A stretch of 6,482 bases of DNA from an uncultured Selenomonadaceae bacterium. GTDB lineage: Bacteria > Bacillota > Negativicutes > Selenomonadales > Selenomonadaceae. Below the pieces are notes generated by a model. It saw only the letters and a program-made list of their open reading frames with translations. It was not told the DNA's origin and made no database searches. Of this stretch, positions 1 through 5,534 are shown piece after piece (the stretch's first letter is position 1; each line of letters opens with the position of its first letter). Location: positions 5,659 to 12,140 of the forward strand of contig CAJOFG010000062.1 in NCBI GenBank assembly GCA_905233965.1, given 5' to 3'. The position numbers and the translations under genes are program-made.

Positions 1-473
1 GCTCTGGCAATCGCGACGCGCTGACGTTGACCGCCGGAAAGTTCGCTCGGCAAATGTTCCGCTCTGTCCTCCAGCGAAACTTTTTTCAGCGCGTCGAACG
101 CCAGAGAATATCTTTCCTCCGAATTTAAGCCGGCATAAACCGCCGGGAGCGCGACATTTTCCAAACTCGTCAACTTCGGCAACAAATTAAAATTTTGGAA
201 AACAAATCCGATTGTCGTGTTCCGAATTTGTGCAAGTTCGTCGTCGGAAAGTCCGCTTACTTCGTTTCCCAAAAGTTTGTATGAACCTTCGCTCGGTCTG
301 TCCAGGCAACCCAAAATATTCATCAGCGTGGACTTGCCGGAGCCGGAAGGTCCCATCAGCGCGACAAATTCTCCGGAGTCTATTTTCAAATCGACACCGT
401 TCAGCGCGGCGACAATTTCACTTCCCATTTTGTAAAGTTTTTTCACGCCCGATATTGTAACCACGTTCGGCAT
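1..473 (-). CDS. ABC transporter ATP-binding protein, MacB/LolD type (C-terminal part beyond window)
   Basis: This is the nucleotide-binding subunit of an ABC transporter, which hydrolyses ATP in the cytoplasm to drive a partner permease. The visible 157 full codons begin MPNVVTISGVKKLYKMGSE. They contain a Walker A motif GPSGSGKST at residues 41-49, a Q-loop FVFQNFNLLP at about 90-99 and the signature LSGGQRQRVAIARA at about 145-158. Walker B, the D-loop and the H-loop lie beyond the left edge, so the gene is cut by the window rather than broken. The spacing and the QNFNLLPKLTSLENVALP stretch are typical of the MacB/LolD/FtsE-like subfamily, which works with periplasmic adaptors or lipoproteins. 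The start is set by AGGGGTG at 479-485, five bases upstream of ATG. It is divergent from a TolC homologue and a MacA-like adaptor, so a MacAB-TolC-like exporter is the best guess. A LolD-type role is not excluded without seeing the permease. Confidence 0.93.
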   Translation of the reverse strand, partial: MPNVVTISGVKKLYKMGSEIVAALNGVDLKIDSGEFVALMGPSGSGKSTLMNILGCLDRPSEGSYKLLGNEVSGLSDDELAQIRNTTIGFVFQNFNLLPKLTSLENVALPAVYAGLNSEERYSLAFDALKKVSLEDRAEHLPSELSGGQRQRVAIAR

Positions 474-491
474 AGAATCACCCCTAAAAAA

Positions 492-520
492 ATTATAGCA
501 TAAAAAAAGTTTTGAATAAA
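492..520 (-). promoter_or_regulatory. Predicted leftward promoter for the ABC ATPase gene
   Basis: Read on the minus strand, an extended -10 element TGCTATAAT occupies 500-492. The -35 position 17 bp upstream (520-515) reads TTTATT, a poor match, so recognition would rest on the extended -10. The predicted transcript start is near 485. That leaves a leader of only about 12 nt, with the Shine-Dalgarno AGGGGTG (485-479) at the very 5' end. This is a sequence-based prediction only. Confidence 0.55.
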
Positions 521-539
521 TGTTTGTGCGTGATATAAT
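512..539 (+). promoter_or_regulatory. Predicted rightward promoter for the tatA-tolC-adaptor operon
   Basis: A perfect -10 TATAAT lies at 534-539 and is preceded by TG at 531-532, giving the extended -10 form TGnTATAAT. A -35-like TTGAAT (four of six consensus bases) sits at 512-517 with a 16-bp spacer. Transcription should begin around 546. The tatA Shine-Dalgarno AGAGGTG is at 548-554 and ATG at 565. The -35 overlaps the -35 position of the opposing promoter (515-520). Confidence 0.65.
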
Positions 540-550
540 CTGCCGGCAGA
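539..550. promoter_or_regulatory. Perfect 12-bp palindrome at the rightward start site, candidate operator
   Basis: TCTGCCGGCAGA reads identically on both strands. It begins at the last base of the TATAAT -10, spans the predicted start point and ends in the tatA Shine-Dalgarno. It is G/C-rich within an A/T-rich intergenic region. A dimeric repressor bound here would block the rightward promoter. No regulator gene is visible in the window, so the operator role is an inference from symmetry and position. Confidence 0.35.
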
Positions 551-564
551 GGTGAAAAGTAAAA

Positions 565-1047
565 ATGTTTGGAATCGGAGCGGGAGAGTTTGTAATAATT
601 CTGATAGCCGGTCTTATAATTTTCGGACCGGGAAAATTGCCGGAAGTCGGACGTACTCTCGGCAAAGCGTTAAAAGAATTTCGGAAAGCGCAAGCGGCTT
701 TTTCGGCAACACTGAATGAAGTTTCCGCAGAGCCGAAAAAAAATTCGTCGCCCGAAAAAAAATCCGACGATGAAAAAATTTCCGAAGAAAAAAATTCGTC
801 ACAGGAAAATTCTTCCGGTGAAAAAGTTTCAATCGAAAAAAAATCCGACGAAGAACAATCCGGTGAAAAAGTTTTTTCGCCGACAACCGATGACATTATC
901 AAAATGGCGAAAGAAAATCCCATTGTCAAGGAGAATAGGAATACCGATGAAAAAATTTCTGACAACAATGCTCCTGTTGTTGCTCCCGGCAGTGACGGTG
1001 CAAGCGATACCGTTGCGAACGGCGACGGACACGGCACTGGCAAATAA
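565..1047 (+). CDS. tatA: Twin-arginine translocase TatA/TatE family subunit with long charged tail
   Basis: TatA-family proteins oligomerise in the cytoplasmic membrane to let folded proteins with twin-arginine signals cross, working with TatC. Residues 1-20 ([20 protein letters not shown]) form the single membrane helix. The conserved hinge [11 protein letters not shown] is at 20-30, followed by an amphipathic helix to about residue 50. The polar residue in the helix is Glu8, seen in TatB and in many combined TatA proteins. From about 53 to 104 the chain is K/E/S/D-rich low complexity, followed by a tail of no recognisable fold. At 160 residues it is longer than a usual TatA of about 60-100 and nearer TatB length. 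The start has AGAGGTG at 548-554. No tatC or tatB is in the window. The last 33 codons overlap the start of the TolC-family gene in another frame, so the C-terminal tail is probably unconstrained. It is the first gene of the efflux operon. Confidence 0.9.
   Translation: MFGIGAGEFVIILIAGLIIFGPGKLPEVGRTLGKALKEFRKAQAAFSATLNEVSAEPKKNSSPEKKSDDEKISEEKNSSQENSSGEKVSIEKKSDEEQSGEKVFSPTTDDIIKMAKENPIVKENRNTDEKISDNNAPVVAPGSDGASDTVANGDGHGTGK
753..874 (+). repeat. In-frame imperfect direct repeats and A-tracts in the tatA tail
   Basis: The 18-base string CGAAAAAAAATCCGACGA occurs at 753-770 and again at 834-851, 81 bases (27 codons) apart. The 16-base string TCCGGTGAAAAAGTTT occurs at 814-829 and 859-874, 45 bases (15 codons) apart. 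Both spacings are multiples of three, so the repeats encode the same residues ([12 protein letters not shown] and SGEKV) and look like in-frame expansion. Eight-base A runs lie at 736-743, 755-762 and 836-843, and a seven-base run at 788-794. Confidence 0.75.
928..940 (+). promoter_or_regulatory. Ribosome binding site inside tatA that sets the TolC-family start
   Basis: AAGGAG at 928-933 and TAGGA at 936-940 precede the ATG at 947 by 13 and 6 bases. Either could serve. Together with the signal peptide that begins exactly at this ATG, they argue for translation starting at 947 rather than at an upstream in-frame ATG at 716, which would add 77 lysine-rich residues before the signal peptide. Confidence 0.6.
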
Positions 1048-2197
1048 TCCGGCATTGCAGAGAACCGAACGCGCCATTCAAGTTGCCGAACAAGCTTTAA
1101 AATCTGCACGCGGACAAAAAGGTGTTTCAGTCACCGCGTCCGGAGGTTTCAGCGCGTCGAAGTATGAAGGCACTTCCTCCGATGAAAGTTTGACGGCGCG
1201 AGTCGGAGCGTCCCTCCCGCTTTACACCGGGAACAGGTTGGAATCTCAAATTCGTTCGGCGGAGTTGGAAATTGACATTGCAAAATTCGACTACGCGCAA
1301 GCTTGCGACGATTTGATTTACCAAGTCACGACGGCTTACATAAATTCGCTGGAAAATTTGGCGACGGCAAATGTTTATATCGAAACGGAAAACAATCTTG
1401 CGGAACACGAACAAAATATCGCCGCGCAATACGATGCCGGAGCAAAAGCGCGGATTGATTATATTCGCGCACAAGTCGAAACGAGCAACGCGGAGCAGGA
1501 TACGGCAAAATCTTACGCCGACTACGAAGTCAGCCTGGTTAATTTGGCAACCTTAATGGCGGTCGATAACATTTCAAATTTATCCGTCGAAGATGTTGCA
1601 ACCCGTTCGGAGTTCGGCGAAATTGAATATTACTTGAACAAGGCAGACGAAAACCGGAACGATTTGAAAAGCTCCGAATTAAAAATCGAGCAGGGCGACG
1701 TGAATATCGAAATTGCAAAATCCGGAAAGCGTCCGACAATCGCGGCGGAAATTGCAAGCGGACTTTCGGCCGGCACCGGCGATTGGCATCTGTCGCCGAG
1801 CGCAACCGCCGGAGTGAACGCAAGCTGGAATATTTTCGACAGCGGAGTTACCCGCGCAGAAATTCAATCCGCGGAAATTGAACTTGAACGCTTGCAGCTG
1901 GCTCTTCGCAACGATATAAATTCCGTTCACGAAGAAGTTTTGACGGCGTACAAAAATTTGAGAATTGCTTTGCTGAGATTGAAAACGACTCAACGCGCCG
2001 TAAATCTTGCCGAAGAAGAAAGATATATCGCGACGGAAAAATATCGTGCCGGCGAAGGAATTTTGCTTGACGTTCTCGACGCGGAAGTTGCATTGACGAC
2101 GGCGAAAAAAAATCACGTCAGCGCGACTTATGATGTTGCCCGTTACAGATTCGATCTTGCTCACGCGACCGGCGACACGTTGTCCGTTCTGCAATAA
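947..2197 (+). CDS. TolC-family outer-membrane efflux protein
   Basis: Outer-membrane factors of this family trimerise into a beta-barrel plus a long periplasmic alpha-helical tunnel, the exit duct of tripartite exporters and type I secretion systems. From ATG 947 the product is 416 residues, close to the family's 400-480. Residues 1-20 are a signal peptide with basic MKK, a leucine-rich core and a VQA cleavage site. No cysteine follows, so it is not a lipoprotein. Two OEP repeats can be seen. The first has NNPAL at about 33-37, the strand motif LPLYTGNR at 90-97 and [13 protein letters not shown] at 164-176. The second has ENRNDL at 235-240, KRPTI at 261-265, ASWNIFDSG at 292-300 and [16 protein letters not shown] at 365-380. 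These are the usual matching landmarks of the duplicated fold. The first 101 bp lie inside tatA, and the adaptor gene starts 18 bp after the stop, so co-transcription is likely. Confidence 0.93.
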   Translation: MKKFLTTMLLLLLPAVTVQAIPLRTATDTALANNPALQRTERAIQVAEQALKSARGQKGVSVTASGGFSASKYEGTSSDESLTARVGASLPLYTGNRLESQIRSAELEIDIAKFDYAQACDDLIYQVTTAYINSLENLATANVYIETENNLAEHEQNIAAQYDAGAKARIDYIRAQVETSNAEQDTAKSYADYEVSLVNLATLMAVDNISNLSVEDVATRSEFGEIEYYLNKADENRNDLKSSELKIEQGDVNIEIAKSGKRPTIAAEIASGLSAGTGDWHLSPSATAGVNASWNIFDSGVTRAEIQSAEIELERLQLALRNDINSVHEEVLTAYKNLRIALLRLKTTQRAVNLAEEERYIATEKYRAGEGILLDVLDAEVALTTAKKNHVSATYDVARYRFDLAHATGDTLSVLQ

Positions 2198-2215
2198 ATT
2201 CGGGGTGAACTTAAA

Positions 2216-3361
2216 ATGAGAATTAAAATTTTGGCGGGTGCTTTAATCATAGTCGGTGCGGTCATCGGTTATTGGCTCTTCTCCTCAAAATCCGGCGACG
2301 ACGAAAATAAAACTTACGAAACCGTTCAAGTCATGCGAATGGATTTGACGAAAACCGTTTCGGCAACCGGAACCGTTCAGCCGCGTGAAAGTGTCGAAGT
2401 CAGCAGTAAAGTTACCGCACGAATAAAAGAAATTTTGGTTTCGGAAAACGACAAGGTAACCGCCGGACAAACCGTCGCAATTTTGGACGGCAAAGACTTT
2501 GAAGCGACAAGAGATCAGGCACAATTCACTTTGATTAACACTTCGCAAAAGTTGACGCGAACCGAACGACTTTACAAAATCGGCGCGAAATCTTTGGAAG
2601 AATATCAGGACGCGCAATACGAATACGACAAAGCCAAAACGACTTTGGAAAAAGCCGAGAGCGATTTAAGTCAAACGGTCATATCCGCGCCGATGGACGG
2701 CGTTGTCGTCGGCGAACCGAAAACGCCCGGAACAATGGCGGTTCAAGGCAACAGCAACCCGACCGTCATAATGATTATTGCGGATTTGAGTGAAAAAGTC
2801 GTCAAGGCGAAAGTTGACGAAACAGACATCGGCAGTATAAAAATCGGGGAGGAAGCGACTTTCACTGTCGATTCTTACCCGGACGAAAAATTTGCGGCGA
2901 AGGTTTCAAAAATTTCTCAGACCGACACTTCAAATTCATGGAATACCGGCGGCTCATCTTCTTCGACGACTTCATCATCATCTTCGTCAAACTCCGTCAT
3001 TTATTACTACGTCACTTTCCAAGCTCCCGATCCGAAAAATCTTTTGCTCCCGGCAATGACGGCGCGACTCGACATAACGACCGGCAAAGTCAAAAACGCT
3101 CTTTGCGTTCCCATTTCCGCAGTCAAAACGGATAACAACGGCACTTACGTTGAAAGAATTACGAAACGCAACGGAAAAGATAATGCCGAAAAAGTTTATA
3201 TCACTTTGGGGCTTTACGGTGAGGAGTACGTCGAAGTTACCGGCGGCGGCTTGAATGAAGGCGATGAAATTTCAGTGACTTACGAGGCGACGGAAAAAAC
3301 ATCTTCGACGAAACAAAATCAAAGTACACGGCGCGGACCGGGAGGACCTCCTCCAATGTAA
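2216..3361 (+). CDS. MacA-like periplasmic adaptor (membrane fusion protein) of an efflux system
   Basis: Adaptors of this family bridge an inner-membrane transporter and a TolC-type channel. The 381 residues start with a basic MRIK and one hydrophobic segment at about 5-22. There is no lipobox cysteine, so an uncleaved inner-membrane anchor (as in MacA) is likely. The first lipoyl half-motif is around 60-95 (EILVSENDKVTAGQTVAILD) and a short helical hairpin spans about 95-150. The second lipoyl half is at 154-175 (ISAPMDGVVVGEPKTPGT), followed by beta-barrel and membrane-proximal parts with MTARLDITTG at 281-290 and VPISAV at 298-303. A serine-rich insert occupies 246-260 and the tail is RRGPGGPPPM. 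GGGGTGA at 2202-2208 sets the start. MacA assignment rests on the anchor, the hairpin size and the divergent MacB-type ATPase. An RND-type partner is less likely because no RND gene is visible. Confidence 0.9.
   Translation: MRIKILAGALIIVGAVIGYWLFSSKSGDDENKTYETVQVMRMDLTKTVSATGTVQPRESVEVSSKVTARIKEILVSENDKVTAGQTVAILDGKDFEATRDQAQFTLINTSQKLTRTERLYKIGAKSLEEYQDAQYEYDKAKTTLEKAESDLSQTVISAPMDGVVVGEPKTPGTMAVQGNSNPTVIMIIADLSEKVVKAKVDETDIGSIKIGEEATFTVDSYPDEKFAAKVSKISQTDTSNSWNTGGSSSSTTSSSSSSNSVIYYYVTFQAPDPKNLLLPAMTARLDITTGKVKNALCVPISAVKTDNNGTYVERITKRNGKDNAEKVYITLGLYGEEYVEVTGGGLNEGDEISVTYEATEKTSSTKQNQSTRRGPGGPPPM
2951..2995 (+). repeat. Trinucleotide TCN tract encoding a serine run in the adaptor
   Basis: A run of TCA, TCT and TCG codons, interrupted by two ACG/ACT threonine codons, encodes GSSSSTTSSSSSSNS at residues 246-260 of the adaptor. 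It lies in the C-terminal beta-rich part, probably in a surface loop between strands ending SKISQ and beginning VIYYYVTF. Microsatellite-like composition suggests slippage-driven length variation. Confidence 0.7.
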
Positions 3362-3386
3362 AAAATACGGAGAAAAAATTTTTGAC

Positions 3387-4064
3387 ATGAAAACGAACGT
3401 AAAAAATAAAATAGTCGCCGAAGCTCAATCGGCGAATTTTTTTGAAAAGTTTCAGCCGGAACTTTGCGGCTTTACCTTCAGAAAAATTTTCGACGAGGAC
3501 GGCGACAAATTTAAATATTTCACTTATGAAAATATTGCACTGCGGAGAAGTTTGACGACTTACTTTCACGAAGAAACGATGGAGTACAAAGTCAACGTGA
3601 AAGTCGGACTTACCGAATTTTGCCTGACGAAATTTTTCACCGGGAATTTTGCCGACTTCAACAAAATGCTTGATGACAATTTGGAAAAAAATCTTTCGAT
3701 GCTCGGACAAATTCGCGGCGGCAGTGAGTCCGGCGAAATGATTCGCGAAAAAAAAATTTCCGACTGGCAGTACGGAAAAAATTTGCCGAAAAATTCGGAG
3801 GGCTTTGAACTTTTTATCGCGCCCGCCGATGCCGTCAAATACACGAACGGCTCATACATAATTATCAATTATGTTGACTTCGACAACGAAAGCGACTTGA
3901 AAATTTATTACAACGTGTACGGCGACATTTTCAGCGGGGAGTCGTCGATAAAAAATGTTCCGCACGTCAATTATCTTTTCGATGCGGAAAATTTGAAAGA
4001 GTTGGAGCAGAAACTTGAAAAAAATCTCGTGCCGGAATTAAAACGTATCCGGGCAGAAATTTAA
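3387..4064 (+). CDS. Uncharacterised cytoplasmic protein with an apparent internal duplication
   Basis: I do not recognise this 225-residue protein. It has no signal peptide and no membrane segment, so it is probably cytoplasmic. It is rich in Phe, Tyr, Lys, Asp and Glu. Two similar sections can be read. One is a strand-rich stretch at about 66-88 followed by a helix with KMLDDNLEKNL at 93-103. The other is a strand-rich stretch at about 168-190 followed by KELEQKLEKNL at 204-214. Both helices continue to an IR pair (109-110 and 221-222). This suggests two copies of an alpha/beta unit. The gene starts 25 bp after the adaptor stop with GGAGA at 3369-3373, a rather long 13 bases from ATG, and it is most likely the last gene of the operon. 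Codon use matches its neighbours. Its stop overlaps the stop of the opposing YkvA-like gene. A role linked to efflux is only suggested by position. Confidence 0.82.
   Translation: MKTNVKNKIVAEAQSANFFEKFQPELCGFTFRKIFDEDGDKFKYFTYENIALRRSLTTYFHEETMEYKVNVKVGLTEFCLTKFFTGNFADFNKMLDDNLEKNLSMLGQIRGGSESGEMIREKKISDWQYGKNLPKNSEGFELFIAPADAVKYTNGSYIIINYVDFDNESDLKIYYNVYGDIFSGESSIKNVPHVNYLFDAENLKELEQKLEKNLVPELKRIRAEI
4018..4055 (-). terminator. Weak candidate terminator for the leftward LPS operon
   Basis: Read leftward, TGCCCGG (4055-4049) can pair with CCGGCA (4035-4030) with one bulged C and a 13-base loop. CGAGA and a run of seven T (4024-4018) follow. It lies just past the YkvA-like stop, inside the end of the opposing unknown gene. 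The gap before the T run, the bulge and the large loop make it a poor match to a standard intrinsic terminator. Confidence 0.25.
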
Positions 4065-4483
4065 TCAAGTTGCGCGGCGACTTTTTCACCGAAAATTGAT
4101 TTAATCCGGTCTTTCGCTTTTTGCTTAACGGTGTCGTCAATGTAAAAATGCGCGACGGCGATTGCCAGAGCAATGGCGGTTCCGTCGTCGGAGTAGCCGG
4201 CGATCGGAATAAAATCCGGGAGCATATCAAGCGGCGTGATGAAATATCCGAGCGCGGCGAAAATTCCGGCTTTAACTCTTGTCGGGCAATTCGGATTTTT
4301 CGTGACGTAAAAAAGTTGGAAGGCTTTATAAATCAGCGCAAGTCCCGCCGACTTAACCGCGCCTTTGACTTTTTGGAAAAGTCCCTTCTCCGAATATTTT
4401 CCGGCGTACTTGTTCATGTCAACCGTTTTGAATTTTTCTTCGTCAAATTCCGGAATGACGGCAACACTTTGATTTTCCGACAT
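4061..4483 (-). CDS. YkvA/DUF1232 family small membrane-associated protein
   Basis: DUF1232 (YkvA) proteins are small and mostly uncharacterised. They share a hydrophobic hairpin-like core, seen here at residues 68-110 of 140. The diagnostic segment spans 80-100 and contains TPLDMLPDFIPIAGYSDD, with the conserved P..D..PD.IP..G..DD residues. Residues 1-35 are polar and acidic. A further moderately hydrophobic stretch (AGLALIYKAFQLFYV) at 46-60 may also associate with membrane. The start is fixed by a perfect AGGAGGT at 4490-4496, six bases from ATG. It lies 17 bp downstream of the heptosyltransferase stop and is probably the last gene of that operon. A role in LPS assembly is not shown by the sequence. 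Its stop shares TTAA with the stop of the opposite gene. Confidence 0.87.
   Translation of the reverse strand: MSENQSVAVIPEFDEEKFKTVDMNKYAGKYSEKGLFQKVKGAVKSAGLALIYKAFQLFYVTKNPNCPTRVKAGIFAALGYFITPLDMLPDFIPIAGYSDDGTAIALAIAVAHFYIDDTVKQKAKDRIKSIFGEKVAAQLD
4067..4086 (+). terminator. Candidate intrinsic terminator of the tatA-tolC-adaptor operon
   Basis: Three bases after the last stop of the rightward operon, AAGTTGC (4067-4073) can pair with GCGACTT (4077-4083), with one G-T wobble and a GCG loop. A run of five T at 4082-4086 forms the end of the stem and the tail. The hairpin lies within the last codons of the opposing YkvA-like gene, so the same bases also encode its C-terminus (VAAQLD). The short T run lowers confidence. 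Confidence 0.42.
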
Positions 4484-4489
4484 GACAAT

Positions 4490-4496
4490 ACCTCCT
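4490..4496 (-). promoter_or_regulatory. Full-consensus Shine-Dalgarno for the YkvA-like gene
   Basis: AGGAGGT on the minus strand, six bases before ATG 4483, is the most complete ribosome binding site in the window. It confirms the chosen start. The heptosyltransferase upstream has almost no such site, so this last gene may be translated much more efficiently than the enzyme before it. Confidence 0.75.
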
Positions 4497-4500
4497 CAAA

Positions 4501-5529
4501 TTATTTCATCGCAAAAATTTTATCTTGAACGAATTTTACCGGGATTCTGTCCAGGCAGTCGCAACCTTTCGCGCAGGAACGTTTCCAACAAGCTTTGCAA
4601 GGTCTGTTCACTTCGATTGCATTTTTGATTTGTCCGTAAGGTCCGTTTCGTCTTGCGTCGGTCGGTCCCATTAACATTACCGTTCGCGTTCCCAAACCTG
4701 CGGCGAGGTGAACCGGTCCGGTGTCGCCGCCGACGACGAGTCGGGCATTTTTTATCAGCGCGGCGAGTTGCGGGAAAGTTGTTTTGTTCACCAAATTTAT
4801 CGGCGGAATTTCCATGAGCGATTCAATTTCAGCCGCTCTCTGTTCGTCAACGTCGCCGCCCCCGATTATCACCGGCACGACGTTCAAATTGTAAAACCAA
4901 TCTCCGAGTTCGGCAAAGCGTTCGACAGGCCAGCGTTTGTTCGGCCAATTCGCACCGACGGCGAGGAGAATGTAAATGTTTCCTTCACGAAGTCCGGCGT
5001 GTTTAATTATTTCGTCGGCTTTTTTTATTTCGTCCTCCGGCACTTCGAGCGGAAAGACAACTTTATTCACGCGGCAACCGACTGCACGCGCCGTGTCAAG
5101 GTAGCGTTCGACGATGTGTCCGCGAACGTGATCGCCGATAACCGGCTTGGAAATTTTCCCGCTCATTTCGCGCATATTGCAAGTGCCGAGTTTAGTTTTC
5201 GACTTCGCGAAAAAAGCGATTGCCGCCGATTTGAAAAGTCCCTGCAAGTCGAGGACGGCATCATATTTTTCTTGACGAATTTCGCGACGGAAAGGAAAAA
5301 ATTTTTTCGCGAACCCGGAGAATGTACGGAACTCTTTTTTATGGAACAAAATAATTTTATCGACGCAGGGATTCATTTTCAAAAGTTCGTAAGCCGGCGG
5401 TTCGACAACCCAAGTAATTTTTGCGTCCGGGAAAGTTTCTTTTATCGCGTAACTGACCGGGAGCGCGTGAATAACGTCGCCTATCGCGCTTAATTTTACG
5501 ATTAAAACATTTTTCAAACTCTCATTCAT
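4501..5529 (-). CDS. Lipopolysaccharide heptosyltransferase, WaaC-like (glycosyltransferase family 9)
   Basis: GT9 heptosyltransferases transfer L-glycero-D-manno-heptose from ADP-heptose to the LPS inner core on the cytoplasmic face of the inner membrane. The 342 residues match the family's length. The N-terminal Rossmann domain opens with VLIVKLSAIGDVIHALP (8-24). This is close to WaaC's start, with Asp18 at the position of the proposed catalytic base. The C-terminal domain has ANWPNKRWP (193-201) and the donor-binding GGDTGPVHLAAGLGT (267-281), then MGPTDARRNGPYG (287-299). A cysteine cluster at 311, 314, 319, 323 and 325 follows. The start lies 5 bp after the rfaE2 stop with only a weak GAG, which suggests translational coupling. 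The neighbouring ADP-heptose genes support the substrate. WaaC (heptosyltransferase I) is preferred over WaaF from the N-terminus, but the acceptor cannot be read from sequence. Confidence 0.9.
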   Translation of the reverse strand: MNESLKNVLIVKLSAIGDVIHALPVSYAIKETFPDAKITWVVEPPAYELLKMNPCVDKIILFHKKEFRTFSGFAKKFFPFRREIRQEKYDAVLDLQGLFKSAAIAFFAKSKTKLGTCNMREMSGKISKPVIGDHVRGHIVERYLDTARAVGCRVNKVVFPLEVPEDEIKKADEIIKHAGLREGNIYILLAVGANWPNKRWPVERFAELGDWFYNLNVVPVIIGGGDVDEQRAAEIESLMEIPPINLVNKTTFPQLAALIKNARLVVGGDTGPVHLAAGLGTRTVMLMGPTDARRNGPYGQIKNAIEVNRPCKACWKRSCAKGCDCLDRIPVKFVQDKIFAMK

Positions 5530-5534
5530 TTATC

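Noticed and set aside
212..460. Plus-strand open frames opposite the ABC ATPase
   Set aside because: The minus strand has Walker A, the Q-loop and the signature in order. The plus-strand products have no recognisable features and no ribosome site.
753..874. CRISPR-like array in the tatA tail
   Set aside because: The repeats are short, irregularly spaced, partly overlapping and encode protein in frame. There are no unique spacers of uniform length and no cas genes.
716..946. In-frame upstream extension of the TolC-family gene starting at ATG 716 (77 extra residues)
   Set aside because: The extension is lysine-rich low complexity, is read in a shifted frame of the tatA tail, and would bury a clear signal peptide internally. 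The ATG at 947 has ribosome-site candidates and begins exactly at the signal peptide.
3382..3412. Promoter-like TTGACA (3382-3387) with TAAAAT (3407-3412)
   Set aside because: The spacer is 19 bp and the -35 overlaps the start codon of the unknown gene, so a transcript would begin inside the gene without its start. It is probably chance in A/T-rich sequence.
4708..5493. Long open frame on the plus strand opposite the heptosyltransferase (261 codons), with others opposite tolC and tatA
   Set aside because: The translations show no family features, and the true genes on the other strand have full motifs. Such antisense frames arise from the biased codon use of the real gene.
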